A stretch of DNA of 64,000 nucleotides from positions 1-64,000 of the forward strand of contig JACCGJ010016451.1 of the NCBI GenBank assembly GCA_013407085.1, read 5' to 3'. Of the stretch, positions 24,337 to 33,780 are shown piece after piece. The stretch's first letter is position 1. Each line of letters opens with the position of its first letter. A program made the translations under genes and the position numbers. The DNA comes from Atriophallophorus winterbourni. Lineage: Eukaryota > Platyhelminthes > Trematoda > Plagiorchiida > Microphallidae. The notes beneath the pieces are model-generated. The model had not been told where the DNA came from, ran no database searches, and was given only the letters and a program-made list of their open reading frames with translations.

Positions 24337-24610
24337 ATAATCTTGATAAGAAGGCTGTATGGTTTATTGGTCGGTAGTTAGTAACTAAGTATTTCGAGCC
24401 AGATTTGTATCTAGGTGTAATAATTGAGTGTTTCCATTCTGCCGGAAAAGTAGCAGATTCAATAGATGCGTTGAATAGGTTAAGCAAGAATAGTTGAAAT
24501 TCTTTACCACCCATTTTGCATATGGCTGGAGGTATGCCTGCTGTGTCAGGTTTAAGACCGACAGTTGATTGCTGACATAATTTATTTATGTCACTCAGGT
24601 TTATACTCAA
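24290..24610 (-). pseudogene. Family 2 ORF2, segment before and in RT fingers
   Basis: Reads GLKPDTAGIPPAICKMGGKE, FNASIESATFPAEWKHSIIT and NYRPINHTAFLSRLFEK, matching the GPD...P...L and NYRPI blocks of LINE RTs. It overlaps the next frame at 24290-24336, showing one frameshift. Confidence 0.7.
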
Positions 24611-25000
24611 AGCATTTAGTGTATTCGGCGAAGAAAGATGACTGGTTGTATAAACTTAGTTTGAATTGTTGTAGGTAGAGTTGAAGTACAGAAGGAATTC
24701 TTCAAAGATAGCATCAGGTGAACTAATAATTGTTTCAACTGCGGATGAATTACAATATTTAATAATGAAATCTATGTTGCTGGGTGAGTTGGATGATCTT
24801 AACTTGAAAAGTTTACTTAGTGCTTTTGACTTATCCTGACTTATAAGAGCTTTGTTTTCGTCGGCTCTAAGCGTGTTATCTGAAGCATATCTGTGACTTT
24901 TTGATAGTTCATATGAACGAAGAAGGGCGAAAATGTCATGTGTTTTTACAGCAACAGAATGTAGTTTTAACATTTTCTTTTCTATTTTTTGGGCTTTCGT

Positions 25001-25840
25001 TTATTTTGTGTGCCTAATGAGCTTATATGATGCCTGCATAAGTAACCCTTTCAATTGTGAATGAAATATAGAAGAGACTGTTGTGAAATCACTAGAGAGG
25101 AATAATCGGCTCCAGTCTTCTGTTCTGATGAATTCTGAAAGTAGATTCCAGTTAATGTAATTGTAGGTATGCTTATTATCAGATGGCTGCAAAGAATTGA
25201 CAGAAGCTGTGGCGCATGATATTTGGAATGATAATATTATATGGTCACTGTTAAGGAAAGATGAAATTACATTCAGGTTAGCTGGAATAAGGTTCAGAGT
25301 GAAGACTAGGTCTAAGATATTGTCATTTCTTGTAGGTTGGTCAATAAATTGCTCATATCCTAGTAAGTCAATCGTTCTAGTGAAAGGTGTATTGCAGCTG
25401 TGATGTGCAGGATCGTGGCAGTTTAATTTTGGCATGTTGAAGTCACCAGCAATAAGCTTATATTTCGTGTGGTGTGGAGATGCTTCTATAAACGCATTAA
25501 TTAAGGAATCCATTTTATAGATGGTTGAAGACGGTGGATAATGAATACAACCTATTAAGACATCTAAGGATGGTAATTCAATCCATGTTGAGACTTCTAG
25601 TTCTGTCAAACTAGGTGAAGTGAAGGTATAAGCTTGAAATTTGGAATGAACATAAATAAGAGTACCACCTCCCCGTTTCGAAGTTTGGTTATTCCTGAAT
25701 ATCTGGTAATTAGGTACTATAAGTGTTGAGTCAGGCTGGTCATCTCCGGTCCACGTTTCAGTTATAAGAATAATGTCTACTAAGTTCGTAATGAGAAAAG
25801 ATTTCAGCATTTGGATTTTTTGGGGTAATTGATCGGGCAT
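25001..25840 (-). pseudogene. Family 2 APE endonuclease domain
   Basis: A 279-codon open frame with VDIILITETWTGDDQPDS (the ET pair of the active site), FRNNQTSKRGGGTLIYVHS, KYKLIAGDFNMPKLNCHD (GDFN), RNDNILDLVFTL and NSDHIILSFQI (catalytic SDH). All hallmark residues of an APE-type LINE endonuclease are visible. The first strand (LLINARSI) is in another frame at about 25870, so the ORF is broken at its start. Confidence 0.8.
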
Positions 25841-26043
25841 TTATAAGTAGAATACTAACATAAGAAGGAGCGGGATTAAAAGGAGTGGAAGTAAGTTGAG
25901 ACATAAATTTGGAGCAATTAATATTAAATTTATCATTTTTCGAAAAAAATGGCATGGTCATAAAAAGGCGTGTACGTATTGGGATGTGTATCGGTTGTAA
26001 AATGGAGGATTTTGAGTCAAATAATTGACTCACTTTACTTAAT

Positions 26044-26464
26044 CCCTTGAGTTCCTGGAGGAACATAGGGCCTCGGCAACTTGTCTCCACTTTGGTCTGT
26101 CCATAGCTGCCAGTTTGATATCGTTCCAGTTAAGTCCACACTTGCGGATTTCCTCTTCACACAAGCGCTTTCAAGATAGCCTTGGGCGTCCGACCCGTCT
26201 CTTCCCGATTGGGTTCCATACCAGAGCATGACGCGTGATGTCATCATAAGGTTTCCGCAAGGTGTGCCCAACCCATCTCCACTTTCTTCTACTCATCTGC
26301 TGGGCGATCGGGTCCTCAGCAGCAATCTGCCACAGGTCTTGATTCCTTATTTTTTCTGGCCATTTTACCATAATAATTCGACGAAGGCAATTATTGTGGA
26401 ATGATTGCAAGCCGCCAGAAGACTTTGCTGTCACTCGCCAGGTTTCCGATCCATAGAGTAGCAT
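26044..26464 (-). mobile_element. RTE ORF2 C-terminal end, minus strand
   Basis: The minus-strand frame reads MLLYGSETWRVTAKSSGGLQ, NNCLRRIIMVKWPEKIRNQD, RRKWRWVGHTLRKPYDDITR and WNPIGKRRVGRPRLS. The overlapping second frame gives KRLCEEEIRKCGLNWNDIKL and DRPKWRQVAEALCS. This is the classic end of RTE ORF2 proteins (YGSETW...RWIGHTLRKP...GRP). The 5' part is truncated at about 26464. Confidence 0.8.
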
Positions 26465-26830
26465 GGATTGGACGAGTCACATAATAAGAGTAGTAAAATG
26501 GTTAAGCATAATAACCAGCGGGGTAAGGGAAGGGTCTGTGAAGCAAGGTGTAGTCAATGGGAGACTGATTATACTGTTTAGGAAGGCTTGGACCTCGGTC
26601 GAAACTCACGAGGAAAATGCAAGTTTTTGGCGTGCTGCTTAGAACAGGAGTATCAGGTTATGCAGCTACTTGCATGAATGTTAACGACCGTTGTCATAGG
26701 ATTGATGCATCAACCATCGAAGAAGAACAACTACTGGAGACACAAGCTTGTCTTCCATCTCCATTGGTGCCTAGCCAGTCAACTTCTCTAATCCAGACAG
26801 CAAGACTCGTGATGATGTGCTGTTCGGTAT
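26465..26830. other. Unassigned stretch
   Basis: Between an RTE 3' end and a LINE ORF1 remnant. I see no gene, terminal repeat or simple repeat here. Confidence 0.35.
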
Positions 26831-27560
26831 GATCGTCACTAATTCACTGGAGTTTACGCCAGGCTTACGAATAGCAGATGTCCCTGCAGCTAGGTTTTTC
26901 CTATTTGAAGCGAGAGAGTTCTATCTAATCCGAGAGGGAGGGTTGCCCGTCTTATGCTGCAGTTTGTCTAAAGTTGTTTTAGCGATGTGTCCAGCCCTAG
27001 ACAGTGACGCATCCCGATCCGCTTGGTATTTGAATTCTACCAGGATTGGCCCTGAGCGGTTACAAATCTTTCATCTCCCTACACGGTGAACTCACACCTT
27101 GAAAGTATAAGGCTTCAGACCTATCATCCGGCGATCAAAATCTCTTCGACACTTGAATTCCCTAACAAAAAGCTCTTCTCAGTTAAACCTAGTACATTTC
27201 AAGTTCTAGTTTTTGAAGCAGACTAAGTGCCGTGCAGTGCCTCAAATTCCACACGCAAAACATTTAATTTCTGGATAATTTGATCCAGTAAGGTTGAGCC
27301 AACAACATTTCAATGTTGCTTTCTATGGGTAGTGTCTTTACTGGTCCTAATACGCCTTTTCGGAATTGCAGCTACATTGACCAGTTTAGGATAAGTAGGT
27401 TTCTCAGAAGGACGCTGTAACTGTCTGGCTTGTCTGCTATTTACTTGCCGGCCGTTATCTAAGAAATTATATTCGCTCTCACAACAGATGCATAAGGTTG
27501 AGCGGGTACAAAATCTGAGGAGCTGGGCAAAGTCACACAAATCATTCGTTTTTGACAACT
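26830..27560 (-). mobile_element. CR1-like LINE ORF1 remnant, minus strand
   Basis: In minus-strand frames about 26990-27080 gives a decayed RVHRVGRW...RSGPILVEFKYQADRD, the ORF1 block seen intact as RVHRIGLYKK...ARPILVEFRNQRDRD in copy C. Basic sequence continues to about 27560. Many stops are present. Confidence 0.55.
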
Positions 27561-27639
27561 GGCGTCAATGGCAGCCTTATGAAAGCCGCTTCAATCACAT
27601 TGCAACCAGCGGTACTTTGCATAAATCCCTTGGTGAGAG

Positions 27640-27755
27640 TTATGTATTAGTATCACTATCACTATCAGTATCACAAGGCGATGGTCGACCAAGTCGAAAC
27701 GAGTGCCCAGATTCTTTCGGAGGTGTGCTTGAAAACACTCGCCACCTAGGGTAAG
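27640..27755 (-). repeat. LINE-type 3' terminal repeat with hexamer tail, minus strand
   Basis: Minus-strand copy of the terminus at 8590-8692: GGCGAGTGTTTTCAAGCACA, then CTTGTGATACTGATAGTG-like hexamers. Confidence 0.5.
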
Positions 27756-27789
27756 TTTAAAGATTGCAAGCTGCGAAAATTTCACTTAG

Positions 27790-28040
27790 CCACTATTTGC
27801 CGCATTGGCCGTTGAGGCAGTAATTTTTTGTAATCATATCTGTCAGTGAAATTTATGAATACCGATAAATCACCAGAAAAATACAGGCTGATTTTATCCC
27901 TAGCGCAATTATTCAGCAAAAAATTTCAGAAATATAATATACGTATTTCCTTTCAATAATATAGTAAAATAGTCATTCTATTTCACATCAAATTAACGGA
28001 ACAGCAGAAATTCGTAATTATATTTTATCGGAGCGTGGAA
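27790..28040. other. AT-rich stretch without recognisable feature
   Basis: No coding frame or repeat match seen between the hexamer-tailed repeat and LINE copy H. Confidence 0.35.
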
Positions 28041-28865
28041 AATACGACCAAGTTGAACATACCGCAAAATTGGATTTCTTCATTAGCGGTTCTCCTGGTA
28101 AATGCTGCTGTTTTAATGGAGATGCGGCCGACAAGGGTCAGGCACTCGGTCATCTATCAAGAAGAAAGAGGAAAAGCTTGAAGTTGACAACTGATTTAGC
28201 GACAACCCAGCTAGAAGTTGGTGAAGGAACTATCAGAATAGCTACTCAGAAAGTGAAGGTTCTTGGCATTACTATAACGGGCGATTTTAAATAGGCTACT
28301 CAATGTGCCTAAGCTGCAAACAAGGCTCGCAGAGAAATATTCAGAATTCGCTCAGCGTTATCTTGACGAAAACCTTCAATCTTCATTCCCTTATACAAAG
28401 TAGTCGTGCGGCCTTACTTGAAATACTGCGTTCAATCCCGGGCACCGTACTTAAAAAAAGATATAGCATGTCTCGAAAGAGTCCAGCTCCTAGCGACTAG
28501 GATGGTTGCTGGTCAGGCAGGTAAAACCAATGAGGCTAGACTCAAGGACCTCAGTTTGTTCTCACTAAAGAGACGGCGGCTGCGAGGTGACCCAATAGAA
28601 GCCTTCTAGATTCTGAAGGGTCTCACGGGTGATAATATTACTGAAATCCTTAAACTTGCCCCTTAAGCAGCTACAAGGGGTAATTCTATGAAACTTCTTA
28701 AGAGTAGGACTAGGTTGCTGGCACGTGAGCACTTTCTCAGCAACCGTGTGGTCAACTTCTGGAACAAGCTCCCAGATTGTATAGTAAGCCTTCCAAATGT
28801 GTTGAGCTTTAAGAGGAAATTAGACGTTAAATGGTCTATCATATTTCCTCACATTGTCTAATAAA
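28040..28865 (+). mobile_element. CR1-like LINE copy H, RT end and C-terminus
   Basis: Frames at 28070-28294, 28303-28500 and 28406-28609 give KVKVLGITITGDFK, VVRPYLKYCVQSRAPYLKKD, LERVQLLATRMVAGQAGKTN and LFSLKRRRLRGDPIEAF, then REHFLSNRVVNFWNKLPD to about 28860. It is colinear with copies A to D but distinct from both subfamilies, and truncated before the RT catalytic box. Confidence 0.75.
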
Positions 28866-28904
28866 AACTTTAAAAAACAAGCAAAAAACGTATTTTTACA
28901 TTTT

Positions 28905-29000
28905 ATCATATCTGCCTAGTCCTGGACAACCTGACAGCAAATTAGCCCACATGCAGTTTATGACTGTGTTCCACTTTACCACGACTAGGCTAGTGATTTC
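28905..29000 (+). repeat. SINE-like repeat, partial (only clear copy left of 44 kb)
   Basis: Contains TCTGCCTAGTCCTGGACAAC and CTGACAGCAAATTAGCCCAC, matching the repeat that is frequent in TSR1 introns. Confidence 0.6.
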
Positions 29001-29600
29001 ATACACCACACATTGTTCACGCATATTATTGCATTGTTTCCTGAATAGCTGACCTCTCAACGTGCTGGTGAAGAGAACTTCTTAATAGGTTGCTCAAAAC
29101 TGCACCACGAGTCTATTTAATAGGTGACCTTAACCTACCGGGTATTAACTGGGACACTCTGACAACCTCTGATAGAATTTCCCAGGTATATCTCGATTGG
29201 ATGCACTCCAGTGTCCTTCGTCTGCACGTAAGTGAGAAAACTGGGTACAGAGATGGACATTCACCAACTACACTGGATTTACTTTTGTCTAAAGGTCCTA
29301 AAGATGTCCAAAACCTCTATTACGACTCACCTTTAAGGAAAAGTCAACATAATATTCCAGGCAATTCTCTGTTTTCATAAGCCACCAGTCAAATACGGGC
29401 GTAATCTAAATCGAGTTGACTGGAATGCCGTACGGCTTTCCGCTTCACGATGTGACTGGTTCTCTGAAACCAATGACATCGAAAGTAAATGGTCGGTTAT
29501 TAAGCGCAATATTTTAAGTCTTCAAGATCTTCAGAGTCCTTTTCGATCTACACGGCTAAAGAACAAGCCACCTTGGTGGACTCCTGCGTTGCGACGCAAC

Positions 29601-29653
29601 CTGATCATGTTTTGCATGCCTTGGTTTACCAAGAATATAGTATTATCATTATT
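29601..29653 (+). mobile_element. 53-bp micro-insertion of family 2 LINE 3' end inside copy A
   Basis: Copy C reads ...CGACGCAACATTATTAGGCG here. Copy A carries an extra segment between CGCAAC and ATTATTAGGCG. The segment is the exact reverse complement of about 46 bp at the 3' terminus of the minus-strand family 2 copy (12244-12291), ending in ATT repeats that merge with the target ATTATT. This is an extremely 5'-truncated, recent family 2 insertion. Confidence 0.75.
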
Positions 29654-29911
29654 ATTAGGCGCCACAGACACTGGCGGAGATATACAGCCTTGCCAACCTA
29701 TAGAAATTGTTCGTGCTATAAGGCTTCGAGAAACAACACAGTGAAGCTACAACGGAAGCATAAGACAAGGGATCACATAGACAATATTAGACAATGGCGA
29801 AAAAGCCCATTCTGACCCCGAAAAGACAGCAGCTTTGCTGGATCATTTTCGAAGCGTACATAGAATGGATGGCGCTGTGCGATTCACTCAGTTCCAACTC
29901 TTGATACGGAA

Positions 29912-31516
29912 ATGGGTGCCTCACTAAGCGAAGTAGTTTTTTGCACGGATGATGTCACGCGTGTCCTAAAGAATCTAGACGGAAATAAATCCGCCGGACC
30001 TGACGATGTGCATCCTAAAATTGTAAAGGAAATATCTAAAGTACTAGCAGAGCCTCTATGTGAGTTATACAACGAATCGTTCTGCAAAGGCATTTTACCA
30101 GATGACTGGAAGGAAGTCATTATCGTAGCCATTCCAAAGGGAGGTTGCGCAAACATAGTTAAGAATCTCTGACTGGTAAGCTTGACTAGTGGTTTATGTA
30201 AAACCTTGGAGAGACTTATCAGGGATCGGTTGTGCAGCCACCTCGTGCACAATTCATCATTAAGCACGGTTCAACATGGCTTTCTCAAAGGAAGGTCGTG
30301 TCTCTCAAATCTTTTATGCTTTTTAGATCGAGTTTCTAAGACACTGGATGGAGGCGGACGGTTAGAGGTCTTTTACTTAGACTTTAGTAAGGCGTTCGTC
30401 TCGGTTAGTCACCGGTTCCTAGGGATGAAGCTAGCGGCCAAAGGCATATCTGGTAAGCTTCACGACTGGATAACCAGTTTTCTTCGTGATAGATTCCTTT
30501 AGGTCCGTGTAGGCGATACAACCTCTGAATTTGCCATAGTTACCAGTGGGGTCCCACAAGGTTCAGCATTAGGCCCAATACTCTTTCTGATCTTCATCGA
30601 TGATCTGGCATCACAGTTTTCATGTCCCTACTCTATGTTCGCTGATGATGTTAAATTCACCGGATCCAGTGATCACGGTGATTTGTTGAGAGATATTGAG
30701 AAGGTCATTGAATGGTTGCAGGATTAGGATCTTCCTCTGAACTATAGTGAATGTCATCTGTTGTCTGCAGCAGTCGACAGAATTACAGAAAATGCGAATA
30801 AGGGTAGGATCGACTTTCAATCTTTTCAGAGGATCAAGGATTTGGGTATAGTCGTAGCAGCACACTTCAAATGGGCTGCACAGTGTGCCACAGCTGCACA
30901 ACGAGCTAGAGGAGAACTCTTTAGGCTTAAATCCGTTCTGACATGTAGAACGCCAGGAGTGTTTATCCCTTTATATACGGCGATTGTCAGGCCACATTTA
31001 GAATACTGCGTGCAAGCCTGGAGACCCTTTTTTCAAAAGGACATATTACTACTAGAGAGAGTCCAACTACTGGTAACCAAAATGGTTAAAGGTATGTTTT
31101 GGAAACCCTATAAAGAACGTCTAATTTATTTAGGTCTCTTCTTCCTTCAGCGACGGCGTCTACGGGGTGAACTCATAGAGCCTTTCAAAATCCTGAAAGG
31201 CTTAGGCGACGAGGGCTGTCAAATCCTGTTCTTTCGAGCGATCAACCCCTCAACTAGAGTACATACATTGAAGCTCGCGAAAAACCACAGCCGTCTGAAT
31301 CTTAGGCAACACTTTTTCAGTGAAAGAGCGTTAATCTTCTGGAACAAGCTGGCTGAGGAACTTATAGCTTGCACATCAATAGGTGCATTCAAAAGGGGTT
31401 TAGATGCCTTGTGGCTTCGGCTTTTCCCAGACATTTTTCCGTGTCTGAATTGCCCTTTTTTGTTCATTTTGAAATTATATGGTCTTGACCACGATTTAAA
31501 AAATCCTGTTATATAA
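29912..31516 (+). pseudogene. Reverse transcriptase and C-terminus of LINE copy A
   Basis: The RT begins near LSEVVFCTDDVTRVLKNLDG, with SAGPDDVHPKIVKEISKVLA, QHGFLKGRSCLSNLLCFLDR and FYLDFSKAFVSVSHRFLGMK (the Asp after AF is Val). The frame is broken at about 30170 (stop) and 30500 (stop); the catalytic FADD box near 30650 is preserved at nucleotide level. It resumes at 30761-31516 through RRLRGELIEPFKILKGLGDE. Not translatable as one protein. Confidence 0.8.
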
Positions 31517-32079
31517 TGCCTCGTTTTAAATGTCATGTTTTAAATGTATGCACCAATTTTCCATAGCTAACCATTCCTCGGCTTGGTGTGTAAGGGATGT
31601 GGATGTGAGCAACACATTAGTTTAGAAACCCTTAACGTTTTTCTCAGTCACAGCTACAAATTCTGGGACCGAAGGCCGGCTTTGAAAACACCGGACGTAC
31701 CTTCGCATACGACGAGGATACCAGAGAAAAATGAACCAACTTTGGCAGTGGTGGGCGCTCCTTTGAAGCCTTCAACAGACAGAAATTGGCTTATCAGCCA
31801 TTTACAGTCATGTGCCAACTGAAATGAACTGATCCCTTGGCGTCGCGTTCGTCGGATATCCAAATCACAATAAGAAAAAAACGCTATGGCAGTGGTGGTT
31901 GCTCCTCTGCAGCTTTCCACCGAAAGAAATTCTGTACGCTCGATTGGCTCGTTAGCCACATACTGAACGTGAACCTGAACCTGTCCTGTGAAAACTGCAC
32001 TGAACTGAACACTACCTTACTTTCCAGATATTCAGAAAAGAGAACGTGTGAAAAGTACGAACTGTATACTCAATATCGA

Positions 32080-32165
32080 AGTGCCGGGTGCTCAACCGCA
32101 TACCGTCGAAGGAAATCTTGGCGCGTGATTGGCTTTTAGCCACCTTCAGTCCCGTGCAACTTGAA
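32080..32165 (+). repeat. Extra LINE 3'-terminal module between copies A and B
   Basis: GTGCCGGGTGCTCAACCGCA through ATTGGCTTTTAGCCACC to GTGCAACTTGAAC is a diverged copy of the common 3' module, including the stem-loop TGGCT-TTT-AGCCA at 32130-32142. It marks another insertion in the array, almost completely 5'-truncated. Confidence 0.6.
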
Positions 32166-32355
32166 CTTTTACTACAAACTTTCACGAATTTTCACCGTAT
32201 CACAGTTGTACTGTAAAATAGAAACTCTATTTTACTTATTCTCGAAAGTTTAAACACACAATTCATTCTTGCACCTCTTGCTGATTAATTACTTCCGTAA
32301 TAAACTCAGTATTCTGTTTTAATCTTGCATTACTGTGTTTTAGCTATTTTCAATA

Positions 32356-33780
32356 ATGAATAAAACTGTTTGTATTAGCGCGAAATGTGGCAAAAAAGTA
32401 GCCGAAGGTATTGAGTGCAATGCTTGTAAGCGTTGGACTCACCCTGGCTGCTCAGCTATACATAAATCCCACTATGGGCTTTAGGCGAAATTCCGCTGGC
32501 TTCCGTGGTATTGCAGTGATTGTCACAAGGCTGCCACTGAAGCCGCATTTGTGTACCACCAACGGCGATCTAGTTTGACGCTAGCTAGTGCGTCTGAATC
32601 CGTGTCCGACCGAACTTATGCATCAGTCGCGCGGTCCAATTTAGTCCCTGGGCGGGCTTCGGCGGGTAACAAGGCCAAACATTCGAGCCAGTTATCCCGC
32701 CCTCCTGTGCCATCCACCACTGTCAAGGCAAAAAATAAACCTAAGCCTTCTAAAAGACGGGTGTCCAAGGGCTCTAAACCACCGCTAACCGACGCTAACG
32801 TCACACTGGTGAAACAATCACCTACTAGTCTTAGACTACCTTCACGAATGGTGTCCAATTCAGCAGGCACCCCAAGAAGGCAGGCTAAGACTATTAATTC
32901 CGGTAAAAATGGAAAGCAACATACAAATGTTGTCGGTTCCAATGCCATAGATCAAATTATTCTGGAGCTGAACAGTCTTCGGAAAAAAATTGAATCATTA
33001 CATGGCCCATCTTCGGCTCGTAAAAATAGAACTCGTAATGTTCTAGTTTTCAATCGTACCGAGCCCTTCATCAAGGAATCCAAATCTCTACGAGATTTGG
33101 ACCGCAGGTGTATCCACGATCTCTTTCGCATGGTTGGGATGAAGCCTTCCACTCTCACGGTGCGAGTTCATCGTGTGGGTAGATGGAACATGGACAACCA
33201 GCCTCGACCGATCCTAGTCGAGTTCAAATTTCGGGCGGATCGCGATTTGTTTTTGTCTAAGGCGGAACATATAACTAACGCCACTTTATAAAAACTCCAA
33301 GTGAAGGCTGACAACCCTCCTTTTGATAGGAGGCAGTTCACTGTAGCTCCGACTGGGATTAACTTAGCTGTAGGGTTATCCGCTCCCCTTCAGCCTGATG
33401 CGAAGCCGATCGCTACTGCATCAACAACGATCGTACCGGTGCGTGTATCATCTATGATCTTGCTATCAGGTGCGCACGACGATCTGCTTAGCTTGAATGA
33501 AGAAGGAAGCCTGTCAAGCCCTTCTAGTGGCAGCTCCCATGTTATTAATAAGGGCTTAATAGTCAGGCAACGTTCCATTAGCTTGAATGGCGTAGGAAGT
33601 CCGTCAAGCCTTTCTAGTGGCAGCTCCCATGTTATAAATGAGGGCTTAATAGTTAGGCAACGTTCCATTACCGTCGTGCAAGATGCACGCGATATTGCTT
33701 CTCCTGCATTAAGCAGTACGCCAAAAAACGTGCAGCTTCCCCGGGTGCTTCGACCGAGGGCAAAGCACGACTCAGCTTAG
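32356..33780 (+). pseudogene. ORF1 of LINE copy B (PHD-type finger, RRM-like region), two stops
   Basis: Starts MNKTVCISAKCGKKVAEGIE with further Cys residues (NACKRWTHPGCS) of a PHD-like C4HC3 finger. A TAG at 32482-32484 interrupts the finger. The frame then runs from about 32485 through a basic, Pro/Ser-rich part and ELNSLRKKIESLHG (short coiled coil). Next comes TRNVLVFNRTEPFIKESKSL and RVHRVGRWNMDNQPRPILVE. A TAA at 33289-33291 follows, and the frame continues to 33780. Two near-identical 23-residue Ser-rich repeats (around NEEGSLSSPSSGSSH and NGVGSPSSLSSGSSH) lie at 33490-33665. The C-terminal TPKNVQLPRVLRPR holds the candidate frameshift site. Confidence 0.8.
33723..33760 (+). promoter_or_regulatory. 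Candidate -1 ribosomal frameshift element in LINE copy B
   Basis: A_AAA_AAC at 33723-33729 in the ORF1 phase (codons CCA AAA AAC). A 9-nt spacer follows, then CCCCGG paired with CCG-A-GGG (33739-33744 with 33754-33760, one bulged A). The -1 frame is open from here to the endonuclease at 33804. Same layout as copy C. Confidence 0.5.

Larger units (their letters stand above)
22505..26040 (-). mobile_element. LINE family 2, copy iii, nearly full-length ORF2, minus strand
   Basis: The 3' end is at 22505-22565 (AATAAATAAA tail plus the family terminus). Going up on the minus strand: C-terminal domain 23026-23475, RT 23617-24336, RT fingers 24290-24610, linker 24656-24973, endonuclease 25001-25840 and the start of the endonuclease at about 25860-25900 (YVSILLINARSITPK). 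It is the best preserved family 2 copy but needs several frame changes. RTE sequence abuts it at about 26044. Confidence 0.8.
29065..31995 (+). mobile_element. CR1-like LINE copy A (subfamily C type), 5'-truncated
   Basis: Starts inside the endonuclease (about 29070) and runs to the (CTGAA)-like tail near 31990. It is nearly identical to copy C over long stretches but has stops, small deletions and one micro-insertion (29601-29653). Endonuclease: IGDLNLPGINW and SPTTLDLLLSK (29090-29380). RT: 29912-30502 (DFSKAFVSVSH, with the second motif A Asp lost) and 30761-31516. The 3' UTR includes two copies of a GGCAGTGGTGG module and the TGGCT/AGCCA stem-loop at 31945-31958. Confidence 0.85.
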
